Below, piece after piece: positions 16,078 to 24,063 of a DNA stretch of 64,000 bases. The stretch covers positions 1 to 64,000 of the IMG/VR virus record IMGVR_UViG_3300037520_001276. One strand, 5' to 3'. The position numbers and the translations under genes were made by a program. How positions within the stretch are numbered: the first letter of the stretch is position 1; each line of letters opens with the position of its first letter. The notes below the pieces were generated by a model. That model had not been told where the DNA came from. It saw only the letters and a list, made by a program, of their open reading frames with translations, and did not search any database. This DNA is from a virus.

Positions 16078-16509
16078 TTAAATTTTCTTGAAAAAAAAGT
16101 CATTCTCATAAAACCTATGTAATGATTTATAATCTAATTTTCTATAAATTCTCTGTGAGTAGTCGTTTTTTATTTTTACAATTAATGCTACATAACCATA
16201 ATCATAAAGTTTTGCAACTTTTTCTGTTTCTAACATTAATAGTTTACCATATCCTTTGTTTCTAAATTTTTCTTCTATTTTTAGGTTGTGTAAAAAAACG
16301 GTTATAGTTTCTTTTAAAAAACTATATGAATTATAATCTTCAATATTGTCTAATATGATTTCTATTTTTTTATCATATTCGTACATTGGGTCGATATCCA
16401 AAAGAAATATTTTACCTATCAACTCGTTTTTATCTTTTTTTTTAATTGATAGTTCTATTCCTGGCCACTCAGTTATATTTCCATTTTTTTCAAAAAAATA
16501 ATCCTCCAT
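16078..16509 (-). CDS. GNAT-family N-acetyltransferase
   Basis: A 143-aa protein of normal length for the family. It shows the acetyl-CoA-binding pattern in FRNKGYGKLLM (R/Q-x-x-G-x-G/A) at about residues 88-98, followed by the helix and the late YRKLDYKSL motif typical of GNAT C-termini. The substrate cannot be told; phage GNATs may modify host proteins, toxins or antibiotics. It starts 4 nt after the stop of the DHH gene, so the two are cotranscribed. Confidence 0.75.
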   Translation of the reverse strand: MEDYFFEKNGNITEWPGIELSIKKKDKNELIGKIFLLDIDPMYEYDKKIEIILDNIEDYNSYSFLKETITVFLHNLKIEEKFRNKGYGKLLMLETEKVAKLYDYGYVALIVKIKNDYSQRIYRKLDYKSLHRFYENDFFFKKI

Positions 16510-16513
16510 TAAA

Positions 16514-18334
16514 TTAATATATGGACAAATTTTTCAATAATTCAATACCTAAATTTTTGTATTTACCCTTTAATGGTATCTCTAAAACTTTTTTACCAGG
16601 AAATTTATATACATTTTCAGGTAACATAAGTTTTATATGTCCTGTTTCGTCTATACCAACTAAAGGAAATTTTACATTTTCCATAGTTATATTACGACTA
16701 TTTATGATTGTACATTTTCCTGGATGGTCCCACTGACCTCTATTATCATTAATACAATTTAGATTTTCACTTATATATCCCCAATCACTGTTTGTTAATT
16801 TTTTTTGTCCTGTTATGTGATTTTTTAGTAATGATTTAACATCTTTTTTTGTAAAATTTTCATTAATATTTTTGCTTGACATTATTTCATTTAAAATATC
16901 GACAAAACGATCTTTTATTTCTTTTACTAAATCTAAATACCCTCTTTCTTGTTTTTGATTTATTAAAGAGTCTGTATTAATACCTTCCCTTTTCATTCCA
17001 CTAATGGCTGCTTGGATTTGTTTTTCAGACAATTTTCTAAATCTTAAAAGTTTTTGTTTTATATCTTTTATAAACGTATTTTGACCCTCATAAAAAGCAA
17101 TCGGTATTGCTTCTTTTGGTAAATCTTTGATATATGGTTTGTCGTAACCACTATACATGAAATTAATTCCTGAAATGTTTGTGATACATTTGTGTCCTCC
17201 TGAATTTGCAACCAAAAAATCATATCCATTAATTGATTGTGTGTTTGGATCGTAAGAAGGCATTGAACCATAAAGTGCCATCATGTCTTTTGAAGTAAAC
17301 CCTACAGATTCTTTTGTTGCTTCTTTTTCTGCAATTCTTTTAATTGTTCTAAATGGTAATATTTGTTTCTCCAATTCTGGTTTGAAATCTAATAAAACTT
17401 GATCTTTTATCTCACCTAAATTTATACCTTTAAGTGCTCTACTTTCTTTGAACGGGTTACATGACGCTTGAACGCTACCAAATGGCATCCCTGTAACAAG
17501 GAAATCAGCATCAGGATTATTTCTAAATGGTGTGTATCTATCATATGCTCCCGGTTTGGTTGTTGATCCAAAACCATATTGTGATAAAATATTACCAGTT
17601 ACTTCAACGCCTGAATCTTTTCTACTTTGTACGTAGTCTTCAGTGTTTTTTGTTAATATTTCAGGACTTGCATAACCCTTATCAATTGCCACTTTTTTTA
17701 TAAAATTCAAAATACTTAAAAGAGATGGTTTTGCATTTAAAACAATATCTTCCAAAAAATTTGGTTTGTTTTTATATGCTAAAAGTAGTTTGTTAACGAC
17801 AAGTCCCATTAACATTTTATTTCTTTTTAATGTTTCGTTTTTGTCGTATTTGAAAAGGTAGTTCATAACCATTTCAGGTGTTATACTGTTTGCAACAAAG
17901 TTTGCTGAATCTACTGTTGAAATTAATAATATATCTTCTGCCGTAAATATTTCTTTAGGTGATAATATTTGAGATATTGTCTCCACATTTGATCTTGAAT
18001 GTCTAAAACTTGTTGCGGTATCACTTTCTACTCCAGCTTGTGAATCGTGGTGATCCGTATGTATAACAAACATTGGTTTCCCGTGGGCAAAATCCACTAA
18101 AACAGGCATTATATTACCCTCACCTTCAGGTTTTTTAATTGCAAATTCTTTAGCACCATATTGTATTACCTCAGCATCCACAACCTGAATACCATGTTGT
18201 TCAAGGTAGTCTTTCATGGCGAGTGCAGTAGTAACACCATCTAAATCTTGGTGAAAGTAAATTTTTGCTTTTTTGTATCTTTTTGCGATATTATTAATGT
18301 CTCTAATACCGGATTCTTTAATTAGTCTTTTCAT
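16514..18334 (-). CDS. DHH-family phosphoesterase with short N-terminal tag
   Basis: A 606-aa protein. Motifs HQDLDGV (residue about 28) and HTDHHDS (about 93), plus an Asp at STVDSANF, match the metal-binding motifs of DHH phosphoesterases (RecJ, oligoribonuclease NrnA, c-di-AMP phosphodiesterases). A C-terminal extension of ~200 residues is unrecognised. The N-terminus MKRLIKE ends in I-K-E, a minimal version of the capsid-targeting tag. TATTTATT lies 4 nt before the ATG. It could degrade short oligonucleotides or cyclic-nucleotide signals of host defence; substrate is unknown. Confidence 0.8.
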   Translation of the reverse strand: MKRLIKESGIRDINNIAKRYKKAKIYFHQDLDGVTTALAMKDYLEQHGIQVVDAEVIQYGAKEFAIKKPEGEGNIMPVLVDFAHGKPMFVIHTDHHDSQAGVESDTATSFRHSRSNVETISQILSPKEIFTAEDILLISTVDSANFVANSITPEMVMNYLFKYDKNETLKRNKMLMGLVVNKLLLAYKNKPNFLEDIVLNAKPSLLSILNFIKKVAIDKGYASPEILTKNTEDYVQSRKDSGVEVTGNILSQYGFGSTTKPGAYDRYTPFRNNPDADFLVTGMPFGSVQASCNPFKESRALKGINLGEIKDQVLLDFKPELEKQILPFRTIKRIAEKEATKESVGFTSKDMMALYGSMPSYDPNTQSINGYDFLVANSGGHKCITNISGINFMYSGYDKPYIKDLPKEAIPIAFYEGQNTFIKDIKQKLLRFRKLSEKQIQAAISGMKREGINTDSLINQKQERGYLDLVKEIKDRFVDILNEIMSSKNINENFTKKDVKSLLKNHITGQKKLTNSDWGYISENLNCINDNRGQWDHPGKCTIINSRNITMENVKFPLVGIDETGHIKLMLPENVYKFPGKKVLEIPLKGKYKNLGIELLKNLSIY

Positions 18335-18338
18335 ACTA

Positions 18339-18346
18339 AATAAATA
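18339..18346 (-). promoter_or_regulatory. late-type element TATTTATT
   Basis: 4 nt before the DHH gene start, and directly after the terminator of the preceding operon. Confidence 0.45.
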
Positions 18347-18363
18347 TAAAACAAAACAAAAAA

Positions 18364-18381
18364 ACCAACATTACTGTTGGT
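18364..18381 (-). terminator. rho-independent terminator
   Basis: Stem ACCAACA/TGTTGGT with a 4-nt loop, overlapping the stop codon of the methyltransferase gene and followed on the minus strand by a T-rich run. Confidence 0.75.
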
Positions 18382-19219
18382 CTTCTTTTATCTCTTCTAA
18401 TTTTTGAAAGTATTCTACCCTTGTCCTTGCAACTTCTGTATAGTTTGGTGATAATTCAATACCTAACCACCTTCGTCCTAAAACTTCCGCCGCAACTAAA
18501 CTAGTACCACTACCAGCAAATGGGTCCAATATTATATCGTTCTTGTAGGATAATATCTTAATCGCCTTGGTTGGGATGTCCATTGAAAATGTTGCCTTGG
18601 TGAGTGATTTAGTATCTGCAAAGTAATTCCACTGACCAAATACAAGTTCCATGAATTCTTTTTTATCTTGTTCCTCGTATACAACTTTTTTCTTAAAAGT
18701 CCCGTCTTCTTGTTCTATCTCCGTAGGAACTCCTTTCCATTGTGGTTCTCCTTTAACTTTTTTAATATGTTGTTTCTTATAAGCCAAAATAACACATTCC
18801 TTTGGGTTATAGATGTAAGGACTTGATGGTGACATCCAAGATCCCCATGCGGTGGTTTTACTTCTATGTGGTGATTGTTCTTCTAAATCAACAATACCAA
18901 AGAACCCAAAACCTATTTCTTTCATTATTTGGTACATTTCAGAAACAAAAAATATTCTTCCTCCTTTCTTTTGTCTGTTAATTTCATATGGGATATTCAA
19001 CGCAATTCGTCCGTCATCTTTTAATACATTATACGCCTCAGTTAACCAATTCCTTGCAAATACCAAATAATCATTAAACTCCACATCATCATCGTGAGTG
19101 TCATAAGCAATCCCTACTCCGTATGGTGGTGAGGTTACTATTAGGTCAATACAACCTTCAGGTAATGTTTTCATTACCTCAACACAATCCCCATTTATTA
19201 TATTGTTTGTTTCTATCAT
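18371..19219 (-). CDS. DNA methyltransferase (N4-C or N6-A, beta class)
   Basis: A 282-aa enzyme with motif IV TSPPYG near residue 30 placed before motif I DPFAGSGTS near residue 233, the beta-class order, and a final GIELSPNY motif. TSPPY favours N4-cytosine, but N6-adenine enzymes of this class use it too. No restriction partner is adjacent, so it probably protects phage DNA from host restriction. Its start overlaps the stop of the lipoprotein gene by 4 nt. Confidence 0.9.
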   Translation of the reverse strand: MIETNNIINGDCVEVMKTLPEGCIDLIVTSPPYGVGIAYDTHDDDVEFNDYLVFARNWLTEAYNVLKDDGRIALNIPYEINRQKKGGRIFFVSEMYQIMKEIGFGFFGIVDLEEQSPHRSKTTAWGSWMSPSSPYIYNPKECVILAYKKQHIKKVKGEPQWKGVPTEIEQEDGTFKKKVVYEEQDKKEFMELVFGQWNYFADTKSLTKATFSMDIPTKAIKILSYKNDIILDPFAGSGTSLVAAEVLGRRWLGIELSPNYTEVARTRVEYFQKLEEIKEDQQ

Positions 19220-19866
19220 TTCTCTAATATAATTTTATTATCCAAAAGGTTTTGATTTATTAATAACATATCAGGACTAACCTTTCTCATTAAGGACATA
19301 CCACTTTTAGATTTTATTGAGTTTTTATTTTCAAATGTGTCAATTTTAGTAGAAAACCTTGTTATTGAAGTATAGGTACCAGTTTTTAATTTATCAATGT
19401 CCCTTTCTCCGAATTTTCTTATTTCATCTAAATTTAGAACCGGAGTTTTTCTAACTAATGTTTTATTTTTGAAGCTTAACCAATCGTAATTATACCCATC
19501 ATTTTGGTATAGTTTTTTTACTGAGTTTTTTAATGCCGACTCTAAGTGTTCAACACTTTTAAAATCACATTGGAGTTTTACAATGTAGTTAATATAATCT
19601 TCAGTTATAATGACATTACTTATACCTTCTTGTTCTTTTAAGTTTTCTTTAAATGATTTTACTTTTTCTTTAATATCATTAAGTTTTGGCACTTTTTCTC
19701 CGTATAAACTATCCAATGCTAGTATTGGGGTTACTTTATTTTTACTGGCACTAAGATTAACAGTGTATTTGAATGTTCCTGATCCGTCTGCATTTATTTT
19801 TAAATCATCAATAATTTCAATGCAAGATGTTAATAACAATATTAACAAAAAATAAAAATATTTCAT
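19216..19866 (-). CDS. predicted lipoprotein
   Basis: A 216-aa protein with a signal peptide MKYFYFLLILLLTSC: a lysine, a hydrophobic core and the lipobox LTSC, so the Cys at 15 would be lipidated. The mature start IEIIDDLKINADGSG resembles surface lipoproteins of Bacteroidota. It sits inside a DNA-modification operon, overlapping neighbours on both sides by 4 nt. Phage lipoproteins often block superinfection or adsorption, which is one possibility here, not shown. Confidence 0.75.
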   Translation of the reverse strand: MKYFYFLLILLLTSCIEIIDDLKINADGSGTFKYTVNLSASKNKVTPILALDSLYGEKVPKLNDIKEKVKSFKENLKEQEGISNVIITEDYINYIVKLQCDFKSVEHLESALKNSVKKLYQNDGYNYDWLSFKNKTLVRKTPVLNLDEIRKFGERDIDKLKTGTYTSITRFSTKIDTFENKNSIKSKSGMSLMRKVSPDMLLINQNLLDNKIILEK

Positions 19867-20084
19867 TTTTTCTCTAATGTATCAATATGATGTTGTAAAT
19901 ACCACAACGCCTTTTTTAGGTCCTCCAACTCTTTTTCTTTGTTTTTCTTTCCGGCTCTTGAAATATACTTTACGGTATTTCCTAAACTGAATCCAAGATC
20001 CCAAGCATCAATGACTTTGATTGCTTCATAAATGTTATCTTCACCTCCATAATGTTGGGGGTGATTTACTTGTTCACTACTCAT
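19863..20084 (-). CDS. DUF3310-like small protein
   Basis: 73 aa with the conserved pattern NHPQHYGG, YEAIKVIDAW, LGNTVKYISRAGKK and DLKKALWYL, which matches the DUF3310 family of phage nucleotide-metabolism-associated proteins as I remember it. Biochemical role unknown. Overlaps the genes on each side by a few bases. Confidence 0.8.
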   Translation of the reverse strand: MSSEQVNHPQHYGGEDNIYEAIKVIDAWDLGFSLGNTVKYISRAGKKNKEKELEDLKKALWYLQHHIDTLEKK

Positions 20085-20271
20085 AAATTCCCAATTGGAT
20101 TAAATAACCTCTCACTTTTTTTCCAAGCACCATATCATTTGGGTTTTCTTTAACCAAATTGATTATATGTTGTGGGTCAACATTAATTTTTTTCTTTTGA
20201 ACTGATGGGTGTTTATACCCAAACTCTTTTTCTTGTCTTAACTCGTTTAATGATCTTTGTTTTACTACCAT
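20077..20271 (-). CDS. hypothetical protein, 64 aa
   Basis: Basic soluble protein starting MVVKQRSLNELRQEKEFG. Overlaps the DUF3310-like gene by 8 nt. No family recognised. Confidence 0.6.
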   Translation of the reverse strand: MVVKQRSLNELRQEKEFGYKHPSVQKKKINVDPQHIINLVKENPNDMVLGKKVRGYLIQLGIYE

Positions 20272-20297
20272 GACTTTTTTATTTCAAAAGTAATAAA

Positions 20298-21047
20298 TTA
20301 TATTTTATTTGTCAAATTTTTGTGTTTAATAATTTTTGATTGGATCATGTAGTTCATTATTTTCCTTTTCGCAATAGGAATCAATGTTTCTTTGAGTGGG
20401 TAATTATTATTGTGGTTAATAGTAAAAACAATCAATTTACTATGAACCTTTGGGTCTTGTAGATTTTTAATTAGTGGTTTTTTAACCTCTTTTAGTTTTT
20501 CATCAAAATCTCCTTTTAGACATTCGCATATTCTTTTTATGTGACATTTTGTTTCTAAGTTCCCTTTCTTGATTGGTTTTATAATAAACTCATATAGATA
20601 AGTCTTACTACCATAATCTAAAAAGAAAAGACCTTGTTTTGGTTCAATGTTTTTTGGGTTTTGTACCGGGTCAATTGAAACTGTGTCATTTACAATATCC
20701 CAAATTGCTTTAGCGTGATTAAAGTAATCGGTCAGTTTTGTTGATGAGTATTTACATATGTGGTATACATCAAGTATTTCTTCTTTTGTTAGTAAGGGAC
20801 AATCAACCGGTATTAAGTCTGAAATTAAAATTTCATCGTCAGGGTCCTTTAATGTTCTATTAAGTGTTAAAATTTGACCTTTTTCAATTAAAAGATTGAT
20901 ACTAGCAAGATGTAATGATATTTCTTGAAACTGTGGATATAATTTAAAACTGTTTAAATTTTTGTCTAATTTTTGTAAATAACCTAAAAGGGTTAATTGT
21001 TTGTGTTCTAAATCTATGGGGTCTTGAAATAACCAGTCAGTTTTCAT
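20298..21047 (-). CDS. hypothetical protein, 249 aa
   Basis: First gene of the operon that ends at the terminator at 18364. Begins MKTDWLFQDPIDLEHKQLTL and has conserved-looking segments around LDYGSKTYLYEFI and CHIKRICECLKG. It resembles hypothetical proteins common in large phages but I cannot name a function. No clear promoter is visible upstream. Confidence 0.7.
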   Translation of the reverse strand: MKTDWLFQDPIDLEHKQLTLLGYLQKLDKNLNSFKLYPQFQEISLHLASINLLIEKGQILTLNRTLKDPDDEILISDLIPVDCPLLTKEEILDVYHICKYSSTKLTDYFNHAKAIWDIVNDTVSIDPVQNPKNIEPKQGLFFLDYGSKTYLYEFIIKPIKKGNLETKCHIKRICECLKGDFDEKLKEVKKPLIKNLQDPKVHSKLIVFTINHNNNYPLKETLIPIAKRKIMNYMIQSKIIKHKNLTNKI

Positions 21048-21096
21048 TAAAATATTTTAGATAAAAAATAGATGTTTTTTTGGTGAGTGTAAATGA

Positions 21097-22278
21097 TTAG
21101 TTATATCTCATAACGTAATATTCCTCTCCGTTGATCGTGTACGAATCTGCAGTTCCGTCATAACCATTTAAAACACTTCCATACCCATCAGATCTAATTA
21201 CGTCGTCAATAGCCGCCTCAATATCAACAAAATCTAAAAGTGCGTAATTATCATAACCTCTATCTCTTAATAAACTAAATATATCATCTTTGTTATCATC
21301 AACCATACCTTCTATGGTATCTTCAATTTCTTGTTCATTATAGTCACCTTCTGGATTTTCTTTAATGTCCTCTATTAATTGTTGGTAGTCGTAAATATCA
21401 CTTTCAATTTCTTCTTGTTCTTCATCGGTTAATCCGCCTTCTTCAAGTTTTTGATTTAATCTATCGATATTTGCTTGGTGTATTTCTAAATACCTTTTTT
21501 GTTGATCTGTTAATTCTTTATTTATATTCCAATCTTCTGGACTTTGTCTAACGTATTCACTATAGTCCTCATAAAGATAGTCCCTCACATATCTTTCATC
21601 AATATGATTTTCCCAAACCCATTCTCTAAATGTGTCAAAACCAGATTCCTCAATTTGTGATTCTAACTGTTCTTTTGCCGCATCATATATTTTATCACCT
21701 TCATAAACAACATATTCACTTTCAAAGTTTTTTGATCCTAACCACAAATAAACACTTGAATTACCATAATGATTATAATTCTCTTTAAATAAAAAATACT
21801 TATCTTCACCTTCTTCTACGTTTCCACTTTCTTTTAGGTATTCAAAAATTGCTTCAGTTTCATTTGATTCTTTGTCATCATTTTCAACATTCCAATCATC
21901 ATCCTGTCTTAATACGTCTTGATGTGCAAGTCTTTGTTTATGGATTTTTAATTTTTCTAATCTTTGCATTTCAGAACCGTAATAATCAAATCTACCTCTT
22001 ACTTTATTTTGATCAAAAAATGGAATTTTGGTATAACTGATATCTAAATCACCTTGTACTAAATCAACACTATCTATATTTGTCACATTTTTATTCCCTC
22101 TAAGATCTAATTCACCTGTAATTCTAATTTTTTTACCGTTATAATCTGGAAGTCTTTTAATAAATGAACCATCACCATTAACATAAGCCAAAAGTTCTTT
22201 ATACTCTTCAGGACTAACATCAACCCACTCTTCGGTTTCTTCTTTTATTATTTTTTTAATTAAGGAATTTAAACTCAT
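21097..22278 (-). CDS. tagged acidic protein with leucine-rich-like segment
   Basis: 393 aa. The N-terminus MSLNSLIKKIIKEETEEW is a basic tag ending in I-K-E. Residues about 15-90 contain a short leucine-rich-like run (ITGELDLRGNKNVTNIDS then GDLDISYTK). The rest is very acidic with many Tyr. TATTTATA is 4 nt before the ATG. It may be a head-packaged protein that acts in the host after delivery, as the other leucine-rich tagged protein at 26117 might. Confidence 0.72.
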   Translation of the reverse strand: MSLNSLIKKIIKEETEEWVDVSPEEYKELLAYVNGDGSFIKRLPDYNGKKIRITGELDLRGNKNVTNIDSVDLVQGDLDISYTKIPFFDQNKVRGRFDYYGSEMQRLEKLKIHKQRLAHQDVLRQDDDWNVENDDKESNETEAIFEYLKESGNVEEGEDKYFLFKENYNHYGNSSVYLWLGSKNFESEYVVYEGDKIYDAAKEQLESQIEESGFDTFREWVWENHIDERYVRDYLYEDYSEYVRQSPEDWNINKELTDQQKRYLEIHQANIDRLNQKLEEGGLTDEEQEEIESDIYDYQQLIEDIKENPEGDYNEQEIEDTIEGMVDDNKDDIFSLLRDRGYDNYALLDFVDIEAAIDDVIRSDGYGSVLNGYDGTADSYTINGEEYYVMRYN

Positions 22279-22282
22279 ATTT

Positions 22283-22334
22283 TATAAATACTTTATGTTT
22301 ACAAATGAATAAACATACTTTATAAATATTTATA
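22283..22334. promoter_or_regulatory. divergent late-type elements
   Basis: TATTTATA occurs on the minus strand at 22283-22290 (4 nt before the 21097-22278 gene) and on the plus strand at 22327-22334 (30 nt before the small plus-strand gene at 22365), giving an outward-facing pair. Confidence 0.4.
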
Positions 22335-22364
22335 TATAAAATAAACCTCTAAAAAATTTTAGTC

Positions 22365-22505
22365 ATGGGATGTGGGTGTAAAAACAAAACTAACGAGCAA
22401 CAGGCACAACCTGTTCAGACACAACAAACACAACAACAACAAAACGGTCAAAATATTCAAAACGCCGTTCAAAAAATTGTAGAAAAATATTACAACAAAA
22501 AGTAA
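22365..22505 (+). CDS. small Cys/Gln-rich protein, 46 aa
   Basis: ATG at 22365, TAA at 22505. The product begins MGCGCKNKTNEQQ, has a Gln/Thr-rich middle and ends with a short basic helix. The CGCK start could bind a metal or be modified. I recall similar MGCGC-type miniproteins in phages of this kind but cannot check. One of only five plus-strand genes in the window. Confidence 0.6.
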   Translation: MGCGCKNKTNEQQAQPVQTQQTQQQQNGQNIQNAVQKIVEKYYNKK

Positions 22506-22570
22506 TTACTATTTAGTCATATTTTTATTTTTTCTAACATTAATTAAAATAAAATGTTAAAAAATAAAAA

Positions 22571-23431
22571 ATGATAGAAGTTTCAAGTTTTTTAAGTGGT
22601 AAGAATTTATGTAATATTTTTGCTGACTTAGTTGTGAAAAAAATCAATGAAGTAACTCCTGACGCTAAAACACAGATAACTGTAATTAACGTCAGGAATT
22701 TTTTTATTGTAAAAGGAGTGACAACATCCGACAGTGTAATCAATCTTTCCGATATTTTATCAGGCATTTACGAAAAATACGATTCTGAATTATTAAATAA
22801 AGTAAGGGTTATTGATACCATTCTATATAATAAAGAATTTGATTTAAATTTAAACATAAATTTTTATGAAGATAAAAAAAACAAATCATTAATAAGTAAT
22901 CTATATAAAACATGTAATGACCTACAAAATGAAGGGTTTTATATAACAGTTAAATTGAATAATGGTATATTATTTTATGATTTTGAACACGAAAAGGACT
23001 TTGACCCATCATACATAAAAGAAAAGTTTCCAACATATACTTGTATTAAAGATGATTTTTCTCAAGACATATACACTTCTGAAGAAATTTATGGGTTGTC
23101 TAATAATGGGATTAAATATTACCACTTTTTAATAAGAAAAATATCATACAATTTATTATCAAGAGATTTTTCAAAAATCACCGACATATCTATTTCATCT
23201 GAGTTAAAATTAAACGATGTAGATGCCGAAAATATCAATTTAAAACTTAATAACAAATCAATTACAGATAACAGTGTTTTAGAAAGTTTAATTTTAGATA
23301 ATTTTAATTTTGATATTTCTAAATTGGAAAAAGAGGTGGATTTTAATGACTTTGATGTTTTAAAATCAATATCTGAAAGTTCTTACCTTTGGGAAAACTT
23401 TACGGGTACAAAAGACTTTATCCTATTATAG
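22571..23431 (+). CDS. hypothetical protein, 286 aa
   Basis: Plus-strand gene converging on the glutaredoxin gene, which it overlaps by 6 nt at the 3' end. Begins MIEVSSFLSGKNLCNIFAD and alternates hydrophobic and polar residues like an alpha/beta fold. No motif recognised. Confidence 0.72.
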   Translation: MIEVSSFLSGKNLCNIFADLVVKKINEVTPDAKTQITVINVRNFFIVKGVTTSDSVINLSDILSGIYEKYDSELLNKVRVIDTILYNKEFDLNLNINFYEDKKNKSLISNLYKTCNDLQNEGFYITVKLNNGILFYDFEHEKDFDPSYIKEKFPTYTCIKDDFSQDIYTSEEIYGLSNNGIKYYHFLIRKISYNLLSRDFSKITDISISSELKLNDVDAENINLKLNNKSITDNSVLESLILDNFNFDISKLEKEVDFNDFDVLKSISESSYLWENFTGTKDFILL

Positions 23432-23710
23432 GACGTAATCTTTCACCATTACAACTCCTTCATATATGTCTTGAAAGTCTCTGTCGGGTGCCAATAATCT
23501 AACATCCGATGGATTTTCATCTTCATCTAATGTCAATAACATAAGGGCCGGTACGTATTCATTTTCAGTTATTTTGGAAAATTCGTCGTATTCTTCGCTG
23601 TAATCATCAATATCTCTTTCCAAAAAAGGTAGGTTTTCTTTTTCTAACTCTTCTTTAATCATAGTACAAAAGGGACATCCCTTCATTGTGTAAACTACTG
23701 CAATTTTCAT
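23426..23710 (-). CDS. glutaredoxin-like protein
   Basis: 94 aa starting MKIAVVYTMKGCPFC, with the CPFC redox motif after the first beta strand. It contains a cis-Pro-like YVPALMLL segment where glutaredoxins have TVP. In T4-like phages such proteins supply electrons to ribonucleotide reductase; no reductase gene is in this window. Overlaps the next gene by 4 nt. Confidence 0.82.
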   Translation of the reverse strand: MKIAVVYTMKGCPFCTMIKEELEKENLPFLERDIDDYSEEYDEFSKITENEYVPALMLLTLDEDENPSDVRLLAPDRDFQDIYEGVVMVKDYVL

Positions 23711-24063
23711 ATTCTGTCTATTGTATAAAATTTATTCAAACCTTTAAGTAGTAAGTCAACATTAACACCACTATCTTCAGATGACATTATTATTAATTTA
23801 TATGTTTTTTCACTTTCTTTTGATTTAACATAAACCATTATTTTATAGGTACTACTGTAATCAATTAATGCCTCTTTTATTAATGTGTTTTGTCCATCAA
23901 ATACTTTACTAAACCATACCATTTTATTTTTTTTTGTCAACACATTAATAGCATCTACAGTTACATTCCTAGTTTGTATAAAACAAGGAAATTGTTCATA
24001 TTTTTTTACAAAAATATCTAAAACGTGTTCAGGTACAATATTTTTTTCAATTTCATTTGTCAT
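23707..24063 (-). CDS. hypothetical protein, 118 aa
   Basis: Begins MTNEIEKNIVPEHVLDIFV. Overlaps both neighbours by 4 nt, so translation is likely coupled to the PcfJ-like gene. No family recognised. Confidence 0.65.
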   Translation of the reverse strand: MTNEIEKNIVPEHVLDIFVKKYEQFPCFIQTRNVTVDAINVLTKKNKMVWFSKVFDGQNTLIKEALIDYSSTYKIMVYVKSKESEKTYKLIIMSSEDSGVNVDLLLKGLNKFYTIDRI

